This document shows positions 8,980 through 17,883 of a DNA stretch of 47,163 nucleotides, one piece after another (position 1 is the stretch's first letter; the number at the start of each line of letters is the position of its first letter). This DNA is from Dongia_B soli (GTDB taxonomy: Bacteria > Pseudomonadota > Alphaproteobacteria > Dongiales > Dongiaceae), in the NCBI RefSeq assembly GCF_034044715.1, contig NZ_JAXCLW010000014.1:1-47163 (forward strand). The letters run 5' to 3'. Position numbers and translations under genes: made by a program. Below the pieces are notes generated by a model that ran no database searches, was not told where the DNA came from, and saw only the letters and a program-made list of their open reading frames with translations.

Positions 8980-9879
8980 ATGAACGATCTCGAATTGCTG
9001 CGGGTCTTCTGTGCTGCCGCGGAAGCCGTCAGTTTTAGGGAAGCGGCTGCCAGGCTGGGCATCTCGCCGCAGGTGGTGACGCGCTCCGTGCGGGAGCTCG
9101 AAGAACGGCTAGACGAGGCACTGTTTCATCGCAGCACCCGCCAAGTGCGTATCACGGCCTATGGCGAGCAACTGGCCAGACAAGGGCGCGAGATGGTCGA
9201 TTCGATGGAGTCCATGCTTCGGCCCAAGTCGGCGCGGCGCGAGGCCCAAGTTTCCGGGATGGTGCGGCTCACCGCGCCCGAGGCCCTGGGCCGAGGTCTC
9301 GTCATGCAGGCGCTCGCGCCCGTGCTGGTACAACATCCGGCACTGACGCTTGATCTACGTCTTTCGGAGGCATTTACTAATGCGGTAGACCAGCGGATCG
9401 ATGTGGGCGTGCGCATCGGTACGTTGCGCGACAGCCGCTTCATCGCGCGTTCGGTAGCCAAGGTTGCCTTCCATGTGGTCGCTTCGCCGGTACTCATCAA
9501 ACGCGCGGTAATACCGGCTACACCTGCCGACTTGCAGGCGCTGCCGATCATCGCGATTATCGATCGGAATTCGGGACGCCCGTGGCCATGGCAGTTTCGC
9601 GACGCGAAGCCGTTCATGCCGAAGCCGGCATTCGTCACCGACGACATCGAAGCTGGACGCGAAGCCGCGCTCTTGGGACTAGGCTACGCACAGTTGCCCA
9701 ACTACCTCGCCCGGCGGCATCTGGCTTCCGGCCAGTTGATCGAAGTGTTGGCGCCCCATGCGCCCACGCCCTGGCCGGTATCGGTTTATCGCGTCAGCCA
9801 TTCCCCCGTGCCAGCCCGCATCAAGTTGGTATTCGATCGATTGGTGCAAGCTCTGGCCGCGGAGAAGTCACTCCGATAG
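8980..9879 (+). CDS. LysR-family transcriptional regulator
   Basis: A 299-residue LysR regulator. The N-terminal winged helix-turn-helix (residues 1-60: LELLRVFCAAAEAVSFREAA then LGISPQVVTRSVRELEERL) is followed by a linker helix and a substrate-binding-like effector domain typical of the CrgA/DsdC-like group (SGMVRLTAPEALGR, DVGVRIGTLRDSRFIARSV). The ATG at 8980 has a GAAGGAAC leader; an in-frame ATG at 8833 would overlap the divergent SDR and is unlikely. It probably controls the divergent SDR gene through the 123-bp gap. Confidence 0.9.
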   Translation: MNDLELLRVFCAAAEAVSFREAAARLGISPQVVTRSVRELEERLDEALFHRSTRQVRITAYGEQLARQGREMVDSMESMLRPKSARREAQVSGMVRLTAPEALGRGLVMQALAPVLVQHPALTLDLRLSEAFTNAVDQRIDVGVRIGTLRDSRFIARSVAKVAFHVVASPVLIKRAVIPATPADLQALPIIAIIDRNSGRPWPWQFRDAKPFMPKPAFVTDDIEAGREAALLGLGYAQLPNYLARRHLASGQLIEVLAPHAPTPWPVSVYRVSHSPVPARIKLVFDRLVQALAAEKSLR

Positions 9880-10168
9880 CTCGAGGGTGCCGCACATGCC
9901 GTGGTCGCGCCATCGATAGCTGCACATGTGCCCATCCTGATGATTGACGCCTTTGATCAATCGTGGGCGACCCGTTGCACCGGCGGCGCACCGTTCCGCG
10001 CCTTTTGTTCCGCGATAAAGCTTTGTCCGTGACCTCGATCACACCTCGCCGTCTTTCAGCGGGCGGGCCCCTCCTTCTTATTGCCGCACCGGATGCCGAA
10101 TCGCATAGTGCCCGCGGGGACGGTTCTCCGCCGGCGGCGCGCGCTCGGCGATTGATAGGAGCTTAATA
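9880..10168. other. Intergenic stretch with a possible short coding remnant
   Basis: On the minus strand, ending at a TGA at 9868-9870, a frame reads VNHQDGHMCSYRWRDHGMCG then TLELSE. The His, Cys and Met spacing vaguely recalls the C-terminal copper motif of multicopper oxidases, but the match is too weak to assign. No start or ribosome-binding site is present. The right end carries the leader of the FecR-like gene. Confidence 0.3.
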
Positions 10169-10849
10169 ATGACCTTGTTTTTAGCGGATCGCTTTTCCGC
10201 CGAACGCGCCTCTTTGGTAACGCGTCGCGTCTTTGCCTGCCGTCTTATCGGCACCGCAGCTCTGACCACCACGTTCGGTTTTACGGCGGGCAGGGCGGTC
10301 GCAGACGATCGCGCTATTTTTGGAAACGTCCGAAAAAGGCGCCCGGTCGCAGGTGCCACTTTCGGCGAGGGCACCCGCCTTTTACTTCTACACGATAAGG
10401 TATTCCGGAACGATGTGCTATGGACCAGGAATGGCGGGCAATTACAGGTAGCGATGATCGACGGCAGCACTCTGAGCCTTGGCGAGAATGCCAAAGTCGT
10501 ATTAAACGATTCGCTAAGCAGCAATACCGGCTCTAGCTTTCTGCATATCCTTGGCGGCGCCTTCTGCTTCAACAGCGGAAAAGCGGAACAGCCTGCGGCA
10601 CCCCCGAAGATCGAGACGCCCTTCGCTACATTGAGCCTGCGCGGCACAGAGGTCTTTGGCGGACGGTTCGATAAATCCTACGGCATCTTCGTTTCCAAAG
10701 GCGAGGTTGAGGTGCGAAACGACGCCGGCGCAATTACGCTGAACGCCGGTCGCGGCACGTCGCTGACGACGCGCAATGTTCCGCCGACACAGCCTGAAGT
10801 CTGGAGCGATGCGAAAGTCAAACGCGCGCGTGCCTTGGCGGGGGAGTAG
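10169..10849 (+). CDS. Secreted FecR-domain protein
   Basis: A 226-residue protein with an N-terminal export region that includes TRRVFACRLIGTAALTTTFG and an Ala-rich end (AGRAVA), possibly Tat-type because of the Arg pair. Residues about 60-130 form a FecR-type domain (EGTRLLLLHDKVFRNDVLWT, LGENAKVVLND), a periplasmic beta-rich domain best known in sigma-factor signalling but also found in stand-alone proteins. A second beta-rich half follows (TLSLRGTEVFGG, GIFVSKGEVEVRN). No ECF sigma factor or TonB receptor is adjacent, so a FecIR role is not supported. The start has a GGAGCTTAATA leader. Confidence 0.75.
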   Translation: MTLFLADRFSAERASLVTRRVFACRLIGTAALTTTFGFTAGRAVADDRAIFGNVRKRRPVAGATFGEGTRLLLLHDKVFRNDVLWTRNGGQLQVAMIDGSTLSLGENAKVVLNDSLSSNTGSSFLHILGGAFCFNSGKAEQPAAPPKIETPFATLSLRGTEVFGGRFDKSYGIFVSKGEVEVRNDAGAITLNAGRGTSLTTRNVPPTQPEVWSDAKVKRARALAGE

Positions 10850-11150
10850 CCCTGCCGGCCGGGGCGTTTCCATCTTCGTCCGTCATGAACACCAGGAATG
10901 ACAACGGAAAGTACGCCACGCGCTGAGGATAAGCCATCGACAGTGATGGCTGATCGACCTGGAACTCTGGAAGATTTGTTTCGCATACCTTCGCGAGCTG
11001 CGCGGGCCAAGTCTCCGATCCCGGCGAGATCACGCGCCTCACCGGGATCGCCGACGACATGGGCGCGGGAGAATGAGCGCCAGGGCGCTGATCGACATTG
11101 ACGCCGCGGACCTTGACTGACGAGCCCCGAACCTCATCGAAGTGGGCCGC
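10850..11150. other. 301-bp stretch flanking the duplicated FAD-gene tail
   Basis: No gene is supported. At 11010-11041 it holds a sequence (TCTCCGATCCCGG-CGAGATCACGCGCCTC) that also occurs at 17851-17881 directly beside the full-length FAD gene, with one base inserted there. This shows that the duplication extends beyond the coding part, with about 110 bases of unrelated DNA inserted in this copy. Confidence 0.5.
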
Positions 11151-11456
11151 TTAGGCCAGCTTCGCTTTGACCCGCTGCATCAGCGCCGGCTCGTGCAAGA
11201 TGCTGGGCGGCTGCAAAAGCTGCTGGACCTCCAGAATCAACCGGCGAACGACAGGATCGCGGAAGGCGACCCGGTAAAGGCCGGATGAATAAGCGATCGC
11301 GTCATCGAAATCCGCGGGACGCTCGCCGCGCGTGCCGGGATAGATGAAATCCGGCACGGCGGACATGTCCCATGCCCGCTTAATGACGTTATAGATGGTG
11401 TCCGCAGGGCCCTCTTCCGCTTCAGGAACAAGCGGGCCGGATGTACCCTCCGGCAC
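11151..11456 (-). pseudogene. Internally deleted, truncated copy of the FAD-oxidoreductase C-terminus
   Basis: The minus strand encodes about 101 residues, of which TIYNVIK and then WDMSAVPDFIYPGTRGERPA through the C-terminus match the FAD-dependent protein at 17884-19230. The last 74 residues differ at a single position (AKLA here, AELA there). The join TIYNVIK-RAWDMS skips about 90 residues in frame. The N-terminal FAD-binding part is missing and replaced by about 18 unrelated residues after a GTG at 11456. It cannot be functional as an oxidoreductase. It follows the cyclase stop codon by 4 bases. Confidence 0.75.
11153..11374. repeat. 222-bp direct repeat, copy 1
   Basis: This stretch is identical, apart from one base noticed near the left end, to 17886-18107. 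A second short shared block (11383-11400 matching 18383-18400) follows after deletion of roughly 265 bases. The copies flank the 6-kb signalling operon in direct orientation. Confidence 0.9.
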
Positions 11457-11460
11457 GCGA

Positions 11461-13050
11461 CTAGATCCGGCTCAAGAAGAATGTCTCAAGTTTGCCTTTG
11501 CCCTTCACGTCTATGCTGCCGCGCGGCTCCAGCGCGAAGGGGCTGACGAGGTGGCGGGCTGTATCCTGGGACACATGGATTCGATTTGGCAGAGAATAGG
11601 CCTCGAGCCGGCTGGCGACATTTACCGTATCGCCCCACACGTCGTAGATGAAGCGGTTGGTGCCGATGATGCCGGCAACAACGGGACCGGAATGTATGCC
11701 GATACGGATTTGCAAAGGCCAGCCAAAATGGCCGTTGACACCGCCTAGCCGATCGATCATGCCCAGCGCCATATTCGCGATCGCCGCGAACGGATCGGGG
11801 CTCGGAGTGGGCAAGCCGGCAACGGCCATATAGGCATCGCCGATGGTCTTGATCTTCTCGACACCGAGTTCGCGAGCAAGGGCGTCGAACTCCGAGAACA
11901 GCCGGTTCAAATATTCGACCATCGCCGCAGGCGTGACCCGTGCCGAATGCTCGGTGAAACCCACCAGATCGGCGAACAGAACGCTCACGCCTTCGAAGCG
12001 GTCGGCGATCATGCGTTCGCCGTGATTCAACCGGCCAATCACCTGTTTTGGCAAGATGGTCAACAGCAATCGTTCGAACTTGGCGGTCTCGTCCTCGATG
12101 CGGCGAAGATACTTCCGTTCTCGGTCGCGCCAGCGCTTCTTGTTCAAGCAAGCGTTGATCCGCGCACGCAGCAGGATCCGATTGAACGGCTTTGGCAGAT
12201 AATCCTCGGCCCCGGCCTCGATGCAGCGGACCGCACTCTCGGTCTCCGCCAAGGCCGTGACCATGATAACCGGAATACGACGGAGCCGCTCATCGGCCTT
12301 CATCCGCACGAGCACGTCAAACCCGTTGATATCGGGCATCATCAAGTCGAGCAGGACAAGGTCGAACTCGCCGTCGGCGAGCGCCTGCAACGCCTGTTGG
12401 CCACCCGCGACCGAAACGACACGATGGCCATCGCGAGTCAACCGGCGCGACAGCAAATCACGGTTTGCCTCGATATCATCCACGACGAGAATGGAGCCGG
12501 TTTCGGTTACAGCATTCGGCTCATGCCGGATTGGCCCCAAGCTGCGGATCAAGTCGCTAACAACGACTGCGTCGGCCTCATTGGAGGCCGAGCCCATCTC
12601 CTCGGCATCGACGGAGAAACGCCCGATGCGATCGAGACGCTGCAGCAAATCGGTAGCCGTCTCCAGCAGGTGGTCGAGATCCGCGCGCAATGAGCCGCTT
12701 GAGGAGGTGCCTATATCCTCTCGCAGCATCTCGCCATAGCCCTTGATCACATTGAGGGGCGTACGCAAGTCGTGACGCAGCTGCTGCTCTTGCGTGGCGG
12801 GCGCCGAGCCGGTCGGGCTCTTGGCACGATCGTCGTCCACCAGCCGCTCGACCTTCCCGGCGAGATCCCGGGCAGCGCCGAGGATACGGTTCATATCTGG
12901 TAGAATGCCGGAGGGTCCTTTTCGGGATGCCTTCTCCTGCAGGACCTCTGCATAGCCGAGCAAGGCGTTGACCGGAGAGAGCAGTTCCTGGCGAAGCTGG
13001 GTAAGCCGAATGCGCCTGGCACGCGCGATGTTGGCACCAGTGTTGTTCAT
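11461..13050 (-). CDS. Receiver-coupled class III adenylate/guanylate cyclase with HisKA-like N-terminus
   Basis: A 529-residue signalling protein. Residues 17-75 and 90-145 are two HisKA-like helical hairpins: the first reads LRQELLSPVNALLGYAEVL with no His, the second LRHDLRTPLNVIKGYGEML with His93. No HATPase domain follows. Residues 187-300 are a receiver (VVDD, phospho-acceptor Asp235 in LLDLMMPD, LPKPF). Residues 352-525 are a class III cyclase: metal-binding Asp361 (LFADLVGFT) and Asp405 (KTIGDAYMAV), then GIHSGPVVAG and WGDTVNVASRLE with the transition-state Asn and Arg. It should make cAMP (or cGMP) under phosphorelay control, last in an operon whose upstream kinase gene overlaps it by 4 bases (ATGA). 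Confidence 0.92.
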   Translation of the reverse strand: MNNTGANIARARRIRLTQLRQELLSPVNALLGYAEVLQEKASRKGPSGILPDMNRILGAARDLAGKVERLVDDDRAKSPTGSAPATQEQQLRHDLRTPLNVIKGYGEMLREDIGTSSSGSLRADLDHLLETATDLLQRLDRIGRFSVDAEEMGSASNEADAVVVSDLIRSLGPIRHEPNAVTETGSILVVDDIEANRDLLSRRLTRDGHRVVSVAGGQQALQALADGEFDLVLLDLMMPDINGFDVLVRMKADERLRRIPVIMVTALAETESAVRCIEAGAEDYLPKPFNRILLRARINACLNKKRWRDRERKYLRRIEDETAKFERLLLTILPKQVIGRLNHGERMIADRFEGVSVLFADLVGFTEHSARVTPAAMVEYLNRLFSEFDALARELGVEKIKTIGDAYMAVAGLPTPSPDPFAAIANMALGMIDRLGGVNGHFGWPLQIRIGIHSGPVVAGIIGTNRFIYDVWGDTVNVASRLEAYSLPNRIHVSQDTARHLVSPFALEPRGSIDVKGKGKLETFFLSRI

Positions 13051-15548
13051 GGTCGATCCGAACCCGTGCGCCTGGCATGCCGGGGAACCAGCTCGTCGAG
13101 CGCCGCCAGCACGGCCTTGCCGCTGTACTCGCCCTTGTGCACCAAATGCTGTACCTGGCCGTTAAGGTGCGCGATATCCTCATCGGTGAGTGTCTTTGCG
13201 GTGACGACGATGACCGGGATGCTCCGCCAGCGGGATTCGGCGCGCAGCCGCGCGATGAACTCGAACCCGTCCATCTCGGGCATCATGAGATCGAGCAGAA
13301 TTGCGGCGGGTAGAGCCTCGTTCAAATAGCCGAGACCAACCCGACCATTCTCTGCTTGCGTAACCGTGCAGTCGATCTGCCGCAGGGCGCGCGCCATCAG
13401 CTCACTGGTCGGCGTGTCATCCTCGACAATCAGCACGTGCCGCGGCGCATCCCTTGGGCAGCATCTTTCCACCGCACGGACCAGTCTGTCGCGATCAATC
13501 GGCTTTATCAGGTAATCGGCGGCGCCGAGCGAGAAGCCAATGCTCTGGTTGTCGACGATCGTGACCATGATCACGGGAATCTCGGCAAGTACCGCATCTT
13601 CTTTCATGGCGCTGAGCACGGCCCAGCCGTCCATCCTCGGCATCAGAACATCGAGCGTGACGACATCGGGCTGCAGCGTGCGGGCGAGCTGCATCGCTTC
13701 CTCGCCATTGCCAGCCATGCGAACGACGTAGCCGCCACGCTGCAGGTGCCGCCCCAGCAGCTCCCGCGCATTGGGATCATCGTCGACCACGAGAACGATC
13801 GGCGCATGCTCGGGCTCAGTGACCTGTGGACTTTCGGAACGCTTTTCTGCTGCCGACACCGCAATGTCCGATGGAGCAGGTGTCACCGCCGGCAGACGAA
13901 CCGTGAAGGTCGTTCCCTTACCGGCTTCGCTGGTCAGCGTCACATCGCCGCCCATCAGCCGGCAGAAGCTCTTGGTGATGGCGAGGCCCAACCCGGTGCC
14001 CCCATAGGCACGGGTCGTCGAGTCATCCGCCTGAATGAAGGCCTCGAACACCTTGGCCTGCTGATCTGGCGTCATACCGATACCGGTATCACGCACTTGG
14101 AACTCGATCCAGTCGGCCGCCTCGTTCGGGTCACGGAGCGCGGTCAGCGTGATCGTCCCATTTTGCGTGAACTTGCAGGCATTGCTGAGAAGATTGAACA
14201 GGGTCTGCCGCACCTTGGTGAGATCGCTGTGGATCGCGCCGACCTCATCCGCGCAGTTCACCACGAGAGTGTTGCCCGTCTTCCTGGCCAGCGGCGCGAC
14301 GGTCGCCGCGACGCTATCGATCATGGGCCGCACCTCGAAGGTCTCGAGATAGAGCGTCATTTTGCCGGCCTCGATCTTGGAAAGATCGAGGATGTTGTCG
14401 ATCAGGCGGAGCAGATGCTTGCCGGCATCCTGGATCTTGCACAGGTCCGCCATCTCCGCTTCGCGCCCGGCGTCCTGGGCGTCCTCGAACAGGATCTCGC
14501 TGTAACCGATGATCGCGTTCAAGGGCGTCCGCAGCTCATGGCTCATGCTGGCGACGAAATCCGACTTCGCGCGGGTCGCCTGCTCGCTCGCCCAAATCGC
14601 TTTGTGCAGCTCGCCTTCCATGCGCTTGCGATCGCTGATGTCGGCCAGGCCGGTGATCATCGCCGGGCACCCGTCGAACTGGACACGCTGCGAGGCCATA
14701 AGCGCCCAGAACTCTTCGCCTCCAGCCCGTCTGAACAGCATCTCCATGCCCTCCACATGGCCGTGCTCGGTAAGTGCGCCGATGAAGCGCTCGCGATGTT
14801 GCGGCTCTGCGTAAAGGGTTGTCGCTTCCAGACCCAAGGCGGACGAAGCTTCGATTCCGAACATTTCGGCAAAGCGTTGATTGACATACCGGATGATTCC
14901 GTCATCGAAGGTGACGATCAGCACAGCTACCGGCGCAGCCTCGGCAATGACGCGCAGTCGCTGCTCGCTCTCCTGGATTGCCTGCTCCGCCTGCTTCAGG
15001 TCGGTGATGTCCGCATAGGTCGCGACCGTGCCGCCGTCGTAGGTTTTGCGCTCACTGATCTGGATCCAGCGCCCGTCGGAGCGACGTATCACATGCGTCC
15101 CCTTAGGATCGCGATGCCAAGTCAGGCGTTCCGCGATCCAGCTCTCCACGTTCCCCTCCGCGTCGCGGATCTCGCCGCTCGCGGCGGCATGGCGGAGGAT
15201 CGTTTCGAACGGCACGCCCTTATTCACGACATCGATACTGGCGGCGCCGTGCATGCGCCGGTACCGCCGGTTGTGTATCACCAGCTTGTCGTCGGCATCG
15301 TACAGCGAGAAACCCTCCGAGATGCTCTCGATCGCGTCAACCAATCGGCGCTGCGCTTCCGTTGCCTTGTCGCGCGCCGCCGACAGCTCTTTCGAACTCA
15401 GCTCCAGAGAGCGCTCGAGCATCGCCCGATCGTTATCGAAATCGGCGTATGCGGCATCCACGGCCGCCAGGAAACGCTGTAGCGCAGCAGGTACTTCGTC
15501 CTCGACCCCGAGGTGCTTTCTGAGCTGGCGTCGTAGCAACCTGTGCAT
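13047..15548 (-). CDS. PAS-containing hybrid histidine kinase with two receivers
   Basis: An 833-residue cytoplasmic kinase with no membrane segment. In order: coiled helix (about 25-70), PAS-like domain with ADITDLKQAE (about 70-188), PAS with LADISDRKRM (about 195-310), HisKA with SMSHELRTPLNAIIGYSEIL (His337), HATPase (Asn456 in NLLSNACKF, DTGIGM 487-492, GGTGLGLAI 516-524), receiver 1 (Asp633 in LDVLMPRMDG), receiver 2 (Asp753 in LDLMMPEMDG). The terminal receivers suggest internal phosphorelay and output to the cyclase's receiver or the stand-alone receiver at the operon head. The FIST protein encoded 16 bases upstream is the likely sensor partner. Confidence 0.93.
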   Translation of the reverse strand: MHRLLRRQLRKHLGVEDEVPAALQRFLAAVDAAYADFDNDRAMLERSLELSSKELSAARDKATEAQRRLVDAIESISEGFSLYDADDKLVIHNRRYRRMHGAASIDVVNKGVPFETILRHAAASGEIRDAEGNVESWIAERLTWHRDPKGTHVIRRSDGRWIQISERKTYDGGTVATYADITDLKQAEQAIQESEQRLRVIAEAAPVAVLIVTFDDGIIRYVNQRFAEMFGIEASSALGLEATTLYAEPQHRERFIGALTEHGHVEGMEMLFRRAGGEEFWALMASQRVQFDGCPAMITGLADISDRKRMEGELHKAIWASEQATRAKSDFVASMSHELRTPLNAIIGYSEILFEDAQDAGREAEMADLCKIQDAGKHLLRLIDNILDLSKIEAGKMTLYLETFEVRPMIDSVAATVAPLARKTGNTLVVNCADEVGAIHSDLTKVRQTLFNLLSNACKFTQNGTITLTALRDPNEAADWIEFQVRDTGIGMTPDQQAKVFEAFIQADDSTTRAYGGTGLGLAITKSFCRLMGGDVTLTSEAGKGTTFTVRLPAVTPAPSDIAVSAAEKRSESPQVTEPEHAPIVLVVDDDPNARELLGRHLQRGGYVVRMAGNGEEAMQLARTLQPDVVTLDVLMPRMDGWAVLSAMKEDAVLAEIPVIMVTIVDNQSIGFSLGAADYLIKPIDRDRLVRAVERCCPRDAPRHVLIVEDDTPTSELMARALRQIDCTVTQAENGRVGLGYLNEALPAAILLDLMMPEMDGFEFIARLRAESRWRSIPVIVVTAKTLTDEDIAHLNGQVQHLVHKGEYSGKAVLAALDELVPRHARRTGSDRP

Positions 15549-15564
15549 CTGTAGCCTGTGACGT

Positions 15565-16704
15565 TCAGACCTCGACGAAAGTTGTTATGGTCATGGTTTG
15601 ATTGTGCAGGCGGCACTCGCCGCCATGCATGAAGGGGCAGAGCTCGCCGTACGAGTAAAATCCGGAAATCTTCGTATCGGTCCCGAAGACATTTCGGATT
15701 GCTTCGATTTCTTCCTCGGTGCGCTGCTTCATCACAAGCTTGCGACCGACGCAGCTCACCAGAATCGCAACATCTGGTCGCCTGTCGCCCAGCCCGCTGA
15801 GGCTGGCCTTGGCGGCGGCCGTCGCGCCATCGACCAGATCGTCAACATTGGTCTTCATCAACTGCGCCGTTCCGCCCTGTGGGATCTCGCCTGCGAATGT
15901 CATTGATTTTTTCTGCTCGTCCACAGACAGGACGGTCCGGACCACACCCTGGCCGCCTTTGGGCTCGGTAACCAGGATTGGAAAAAGCAGGGCGGAGCTT
16001 GGCAACTGGTCGGCGTGCGAGCCCAGATACGATTTGTAGAGATCCAGCGCTGAGCGCTCGTCCAGCTCATAGAGAATGTTGCCCTCGGCCAGCGTGACGG
16101 TGCGCAGCGGTCCGAATGGCACCCACCCGCCCATCGATCCGTAGCCGATGCGCAAGTCCTCGCCATACAGCCCAACTGCCGCCACGCGCTGTGAGCCTAC
16201 GGCATCGTCGGCAATAACCCAAGTCTCTGCGAAGTTGGTTCCGTCCCCGGAAAGACCGCCAGTGATCGACACGCCTTCCGCAACGCCGCCCGTGAGACCG
16301 CGCGCCAGGTCGGAACCATTAACGTGCAAGCCGTCCGAAAGAACGAACACATGGCGCAACGACGCGTCGCTCAACAGCTGCGCGAGCTGCTTGCCGACCT
16401 CGTAGCTCGCCTTCGCCTCACCAATCGTAACAGAGGCGGAGCGGAGTCGCGTATGCTCGAAGTCCACGAGGGTGGCAGTCACGGAATCGTCCAGGACCGT
16501 GTCACCGAGGATCTCGCCGGAAGTCGAGCAGCCAAGCATGGTGGCTCCTTTGAAGTGGTCTCGCAACTGGCCCACGAGATCACCTGCCTGCATCAGTGAT
16601 CTGGCGCCAAAAACAAACACGACACTTTGCCGTCCGACTTCGCCAGCAGGCAAATTCGGCCGCAACCCGTCACTTTGAGACCATTTGTACTGAGCCGCTT
16701 TCAT
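15565..16704 (-). CDS. FIST-domain sensory protein
   Basis: A 379-residue FIST protein: FIST_N (about residues 25-220, VVFVFGARSL, MLGCSTSGEILGD, ITGGLSGDG) and FIST_C (about 225-360, ILYELDERSALDLYKSYLG and ending SGFYSYGELCPFM). FIST domains are predicted small-ligand sensors, often proposed to bind amino acids or derivatives, and are commonly encoded beside histidine kinases. The ATG at 16704 is chosen over an in-frame one at 16728 for its GGGAGGAAAC ribosome-binding site. It is second in the receiver-FIST-kinase-cyclase operon and lacks a signal peptide, so it should act in the cytoplasm. Confidence 0.92.
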   Translation of the reverse strand: MKAAQYKWSQSDGLRPNLPAGEVGRQSVVFVFGARSLMQAGDLVGQLRDHFKGATMLGCSTSGEILGDTVLDDSVTATLVDFEHTRLRSASVTIGEAKASYEVGKQLAQLLSDASLRHVFVLSDGLHVNGSDLARGLTGGVAEGVSITGGLSGDGTNFAETWVIADDAVGSQRVAAVGLYGEDLRIGYGSMGGWVPFGPLRTVTLAEGNILYELDERSALDLYKSYLGSHADQLPSSALLFPILVTEPKGGQGVVRTVLSVDEQKKSMTFAGEIPQGGTAQLMKTNVDDLVDGATAAAKASLSGLGDRRPDVAILVSCVGRKLVMKQRTEEEIEAIRNVFGTDTKISGFYSYGELCPFMHGGECRLHNQTMTITTFVEV

Positions 16705-16745
16705 GGGTTGTTTCCTCCCGTCATCCATTCGGAAGTTGCAAGCCG

Positions 16746-17120
16746 TTACAGTCGCACAGCCGCGAGCAACGTCTCGATCTTACCCAGCAGCCTCTGCAGC
16801 TCGATCGGTTTGGTATCATAGTCTTCGCAGCCGGCCTCGACGGCCTTTTCCCGGTCGGTCGCCATGGCGTGCGCGGTGAGCGCGATAATGGGGATCTTGC
16901 GCAATTCGGGTGTGGCCTTGATCAGGCGCGTCGCCTCCCAGCCGTCGATCACCGGCAGGCTCATGTCCATCAAGATGAGATCGGGCCTGTCACTCGTCGC
17001 CATTGCGACGCCTCGCGCCCCATCTTCGGCAATGGCGACCTCGTAGCCAGCACGCGCGAGACGGCGCGAGAGCATGTCGCGGTTCATTTCGTTGTCTTCG
17101 ATTAACAAAATTTTTGGCAT
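16746..17120 (-). CDS. Single-domain response regulator (CheY/DivK-like)
   Basis: A 124-residue receiver with ILLIEDNEMNRDMLSRRL, phospho-acceptor Asp52 (LILMDMSLPVIDGWEA), the Thr strand (IIALTAHAM) and the conserved Lys (YDTKPIEL). There is no output domain. The EDNEMNRDML start is characteristic of DivK-like and hybrid-kinase-associated receivers. It is the first gene of the four-gene operon that continues with the FIST protein 41 bases downstream, so it may shuttle phosphate between the hybrid kinase and another target. A weak GAGG lies ahead of the ATG. Confidence 0.9.
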   Translation of the reverse strand: MPKILLIEDNEMNRDMLSRRLARAGYEVAIAEDGARGVAMATSDRPDLILMDMSLPVIDGWEATRLIKATPELRKIPIIALTAHAMATDREKAVEAGCEDYDTKPIELQRLLGKIETLLAAVRL

Positions 17121-17548
17121 CGCACAGCCTCGAGTCGGACTGTGAGCACTGCTTGCCCGGGATCTCCGGGCGGTCTCAATAGACGCCTAAAATCAACTTC
17201 GCATTCAAGTCATCTTCTGGACCGAGAGCAAACATGAGAAGCGGTGTTCGTCCGTCACCGCGCGTCTTTACCCGGCCCGGCAATTGCATTGAAAGATTTT
17301 CGTCACACCCTGAGTATGCGCTTGGGAATGTGAATTTGCTATCACGAACGCCATAAGAAAAATATTGTCCAGTGCATGGGCACCTAGCGGTCCCGCTTCG
17401 GCCATCCTCTTTTGAGGCGATCCAAAGTGACGAAACGCAGCATACGTCGTGAAGGGTCTCAGTGCTGCTTCCGTGGTTCTCCAGCCTTAACGAAATCCAA
17501 TATCATAAGAAGGGTCTGGTTCGTTTGCGGCGGCTGAGGGCCGGAACA
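17121..17548. other. 428-bp non-coding stretch, likely promoter region of the signalling operon
   Basis: The left end is the upstream region of the receiver-FIST-kinase-cyclase operon. No clear -35/-10 pair, repeat or RNA gene was recognised. It is richer in A and T near 17340-17370 than the flanking genes. Confidence 0.4.
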
Positions 17549-17720
17549 ATGCCAATCAATCGGCTATTGAACGACAAGCGTATGCCGGAAGAAATCGAGC
17601 TCCAAATTTTCTCGGCCAGGTTGATCGCCACGATCCGCCTTGCGATATGGTCGCTCGCAAGATTATCGAACTCCGCGCGGCAGCGATTAGCAAGGCTCGC
17701 GAGAGATCGCAGAATCGGCT
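17549..17720 (+). pseudogene. Degenerate remnant of a small conserved alphaproteobacterial protein
   Basis: From the ATG at 17549 the frame reads MPINRLLNDKRMPEEIEL; the next recognisable part, GQVDRHDPPCDMVARKIIEL, is in another frame starting near 17618. Together they match a small family with the layout MPINRLLkd..PEEIE...a...L.LVDRnDP..e.VArKIIEi that I recall from rhizobial genomes. About 15 central residues are missing and the frame has shifted, so it is a remnant. Function of the family is unknown. Confidence 0.5.
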
Positions 17721-17742
17721 GTGGTTAGCATTGGTCTTCGCT

Positions 17743-17766
17743 GAGGCCGCCTCAGTCAGCGGCCTC
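17743..17766 (+). terminator. Terminator-like hairpin
   Basis: GAGGCCGC (17743-17750) and GCGGCCTC (17759-17766) form a perfect 8-bp stem with an 8-base loop. The following sequence (CTTCATTT) has only a weak T tract, so termination is possible but not certain. Confidence 0.4.
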
Positions 17767-17883
17767 CTTCATTTCGCGAATGTCCACCTACGATGACGAC
17801 AGAAAATTGCAGCGGATGCTCGACACCTCCAGTGAGCTGCGTCAGCCCAGGTCTCCGATCCCGGTCGAGATCACGCGCCTCGC

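Noticed and set aside
9868..9951. 3' remnant of a multicopper oxidase
   Set aside because: The His/Cys/Met pattern on the minus strand is only suggestive; several ligands expected for a copper site are absent, so no gene is called.
10169..10849. A FecIR-type iron-signalling system
   Set aside because: Only a FecR-like domain is present; no ECF sigma factor or TonB receptor is adjacent.
13356..15482. A 708-codon plus-strand frame
   Set aside because: It is the mirror of the hybrid histidine kinase on the minus strand, has no motif or ribosome-binding site, and the kinase is fully supported by its domains.
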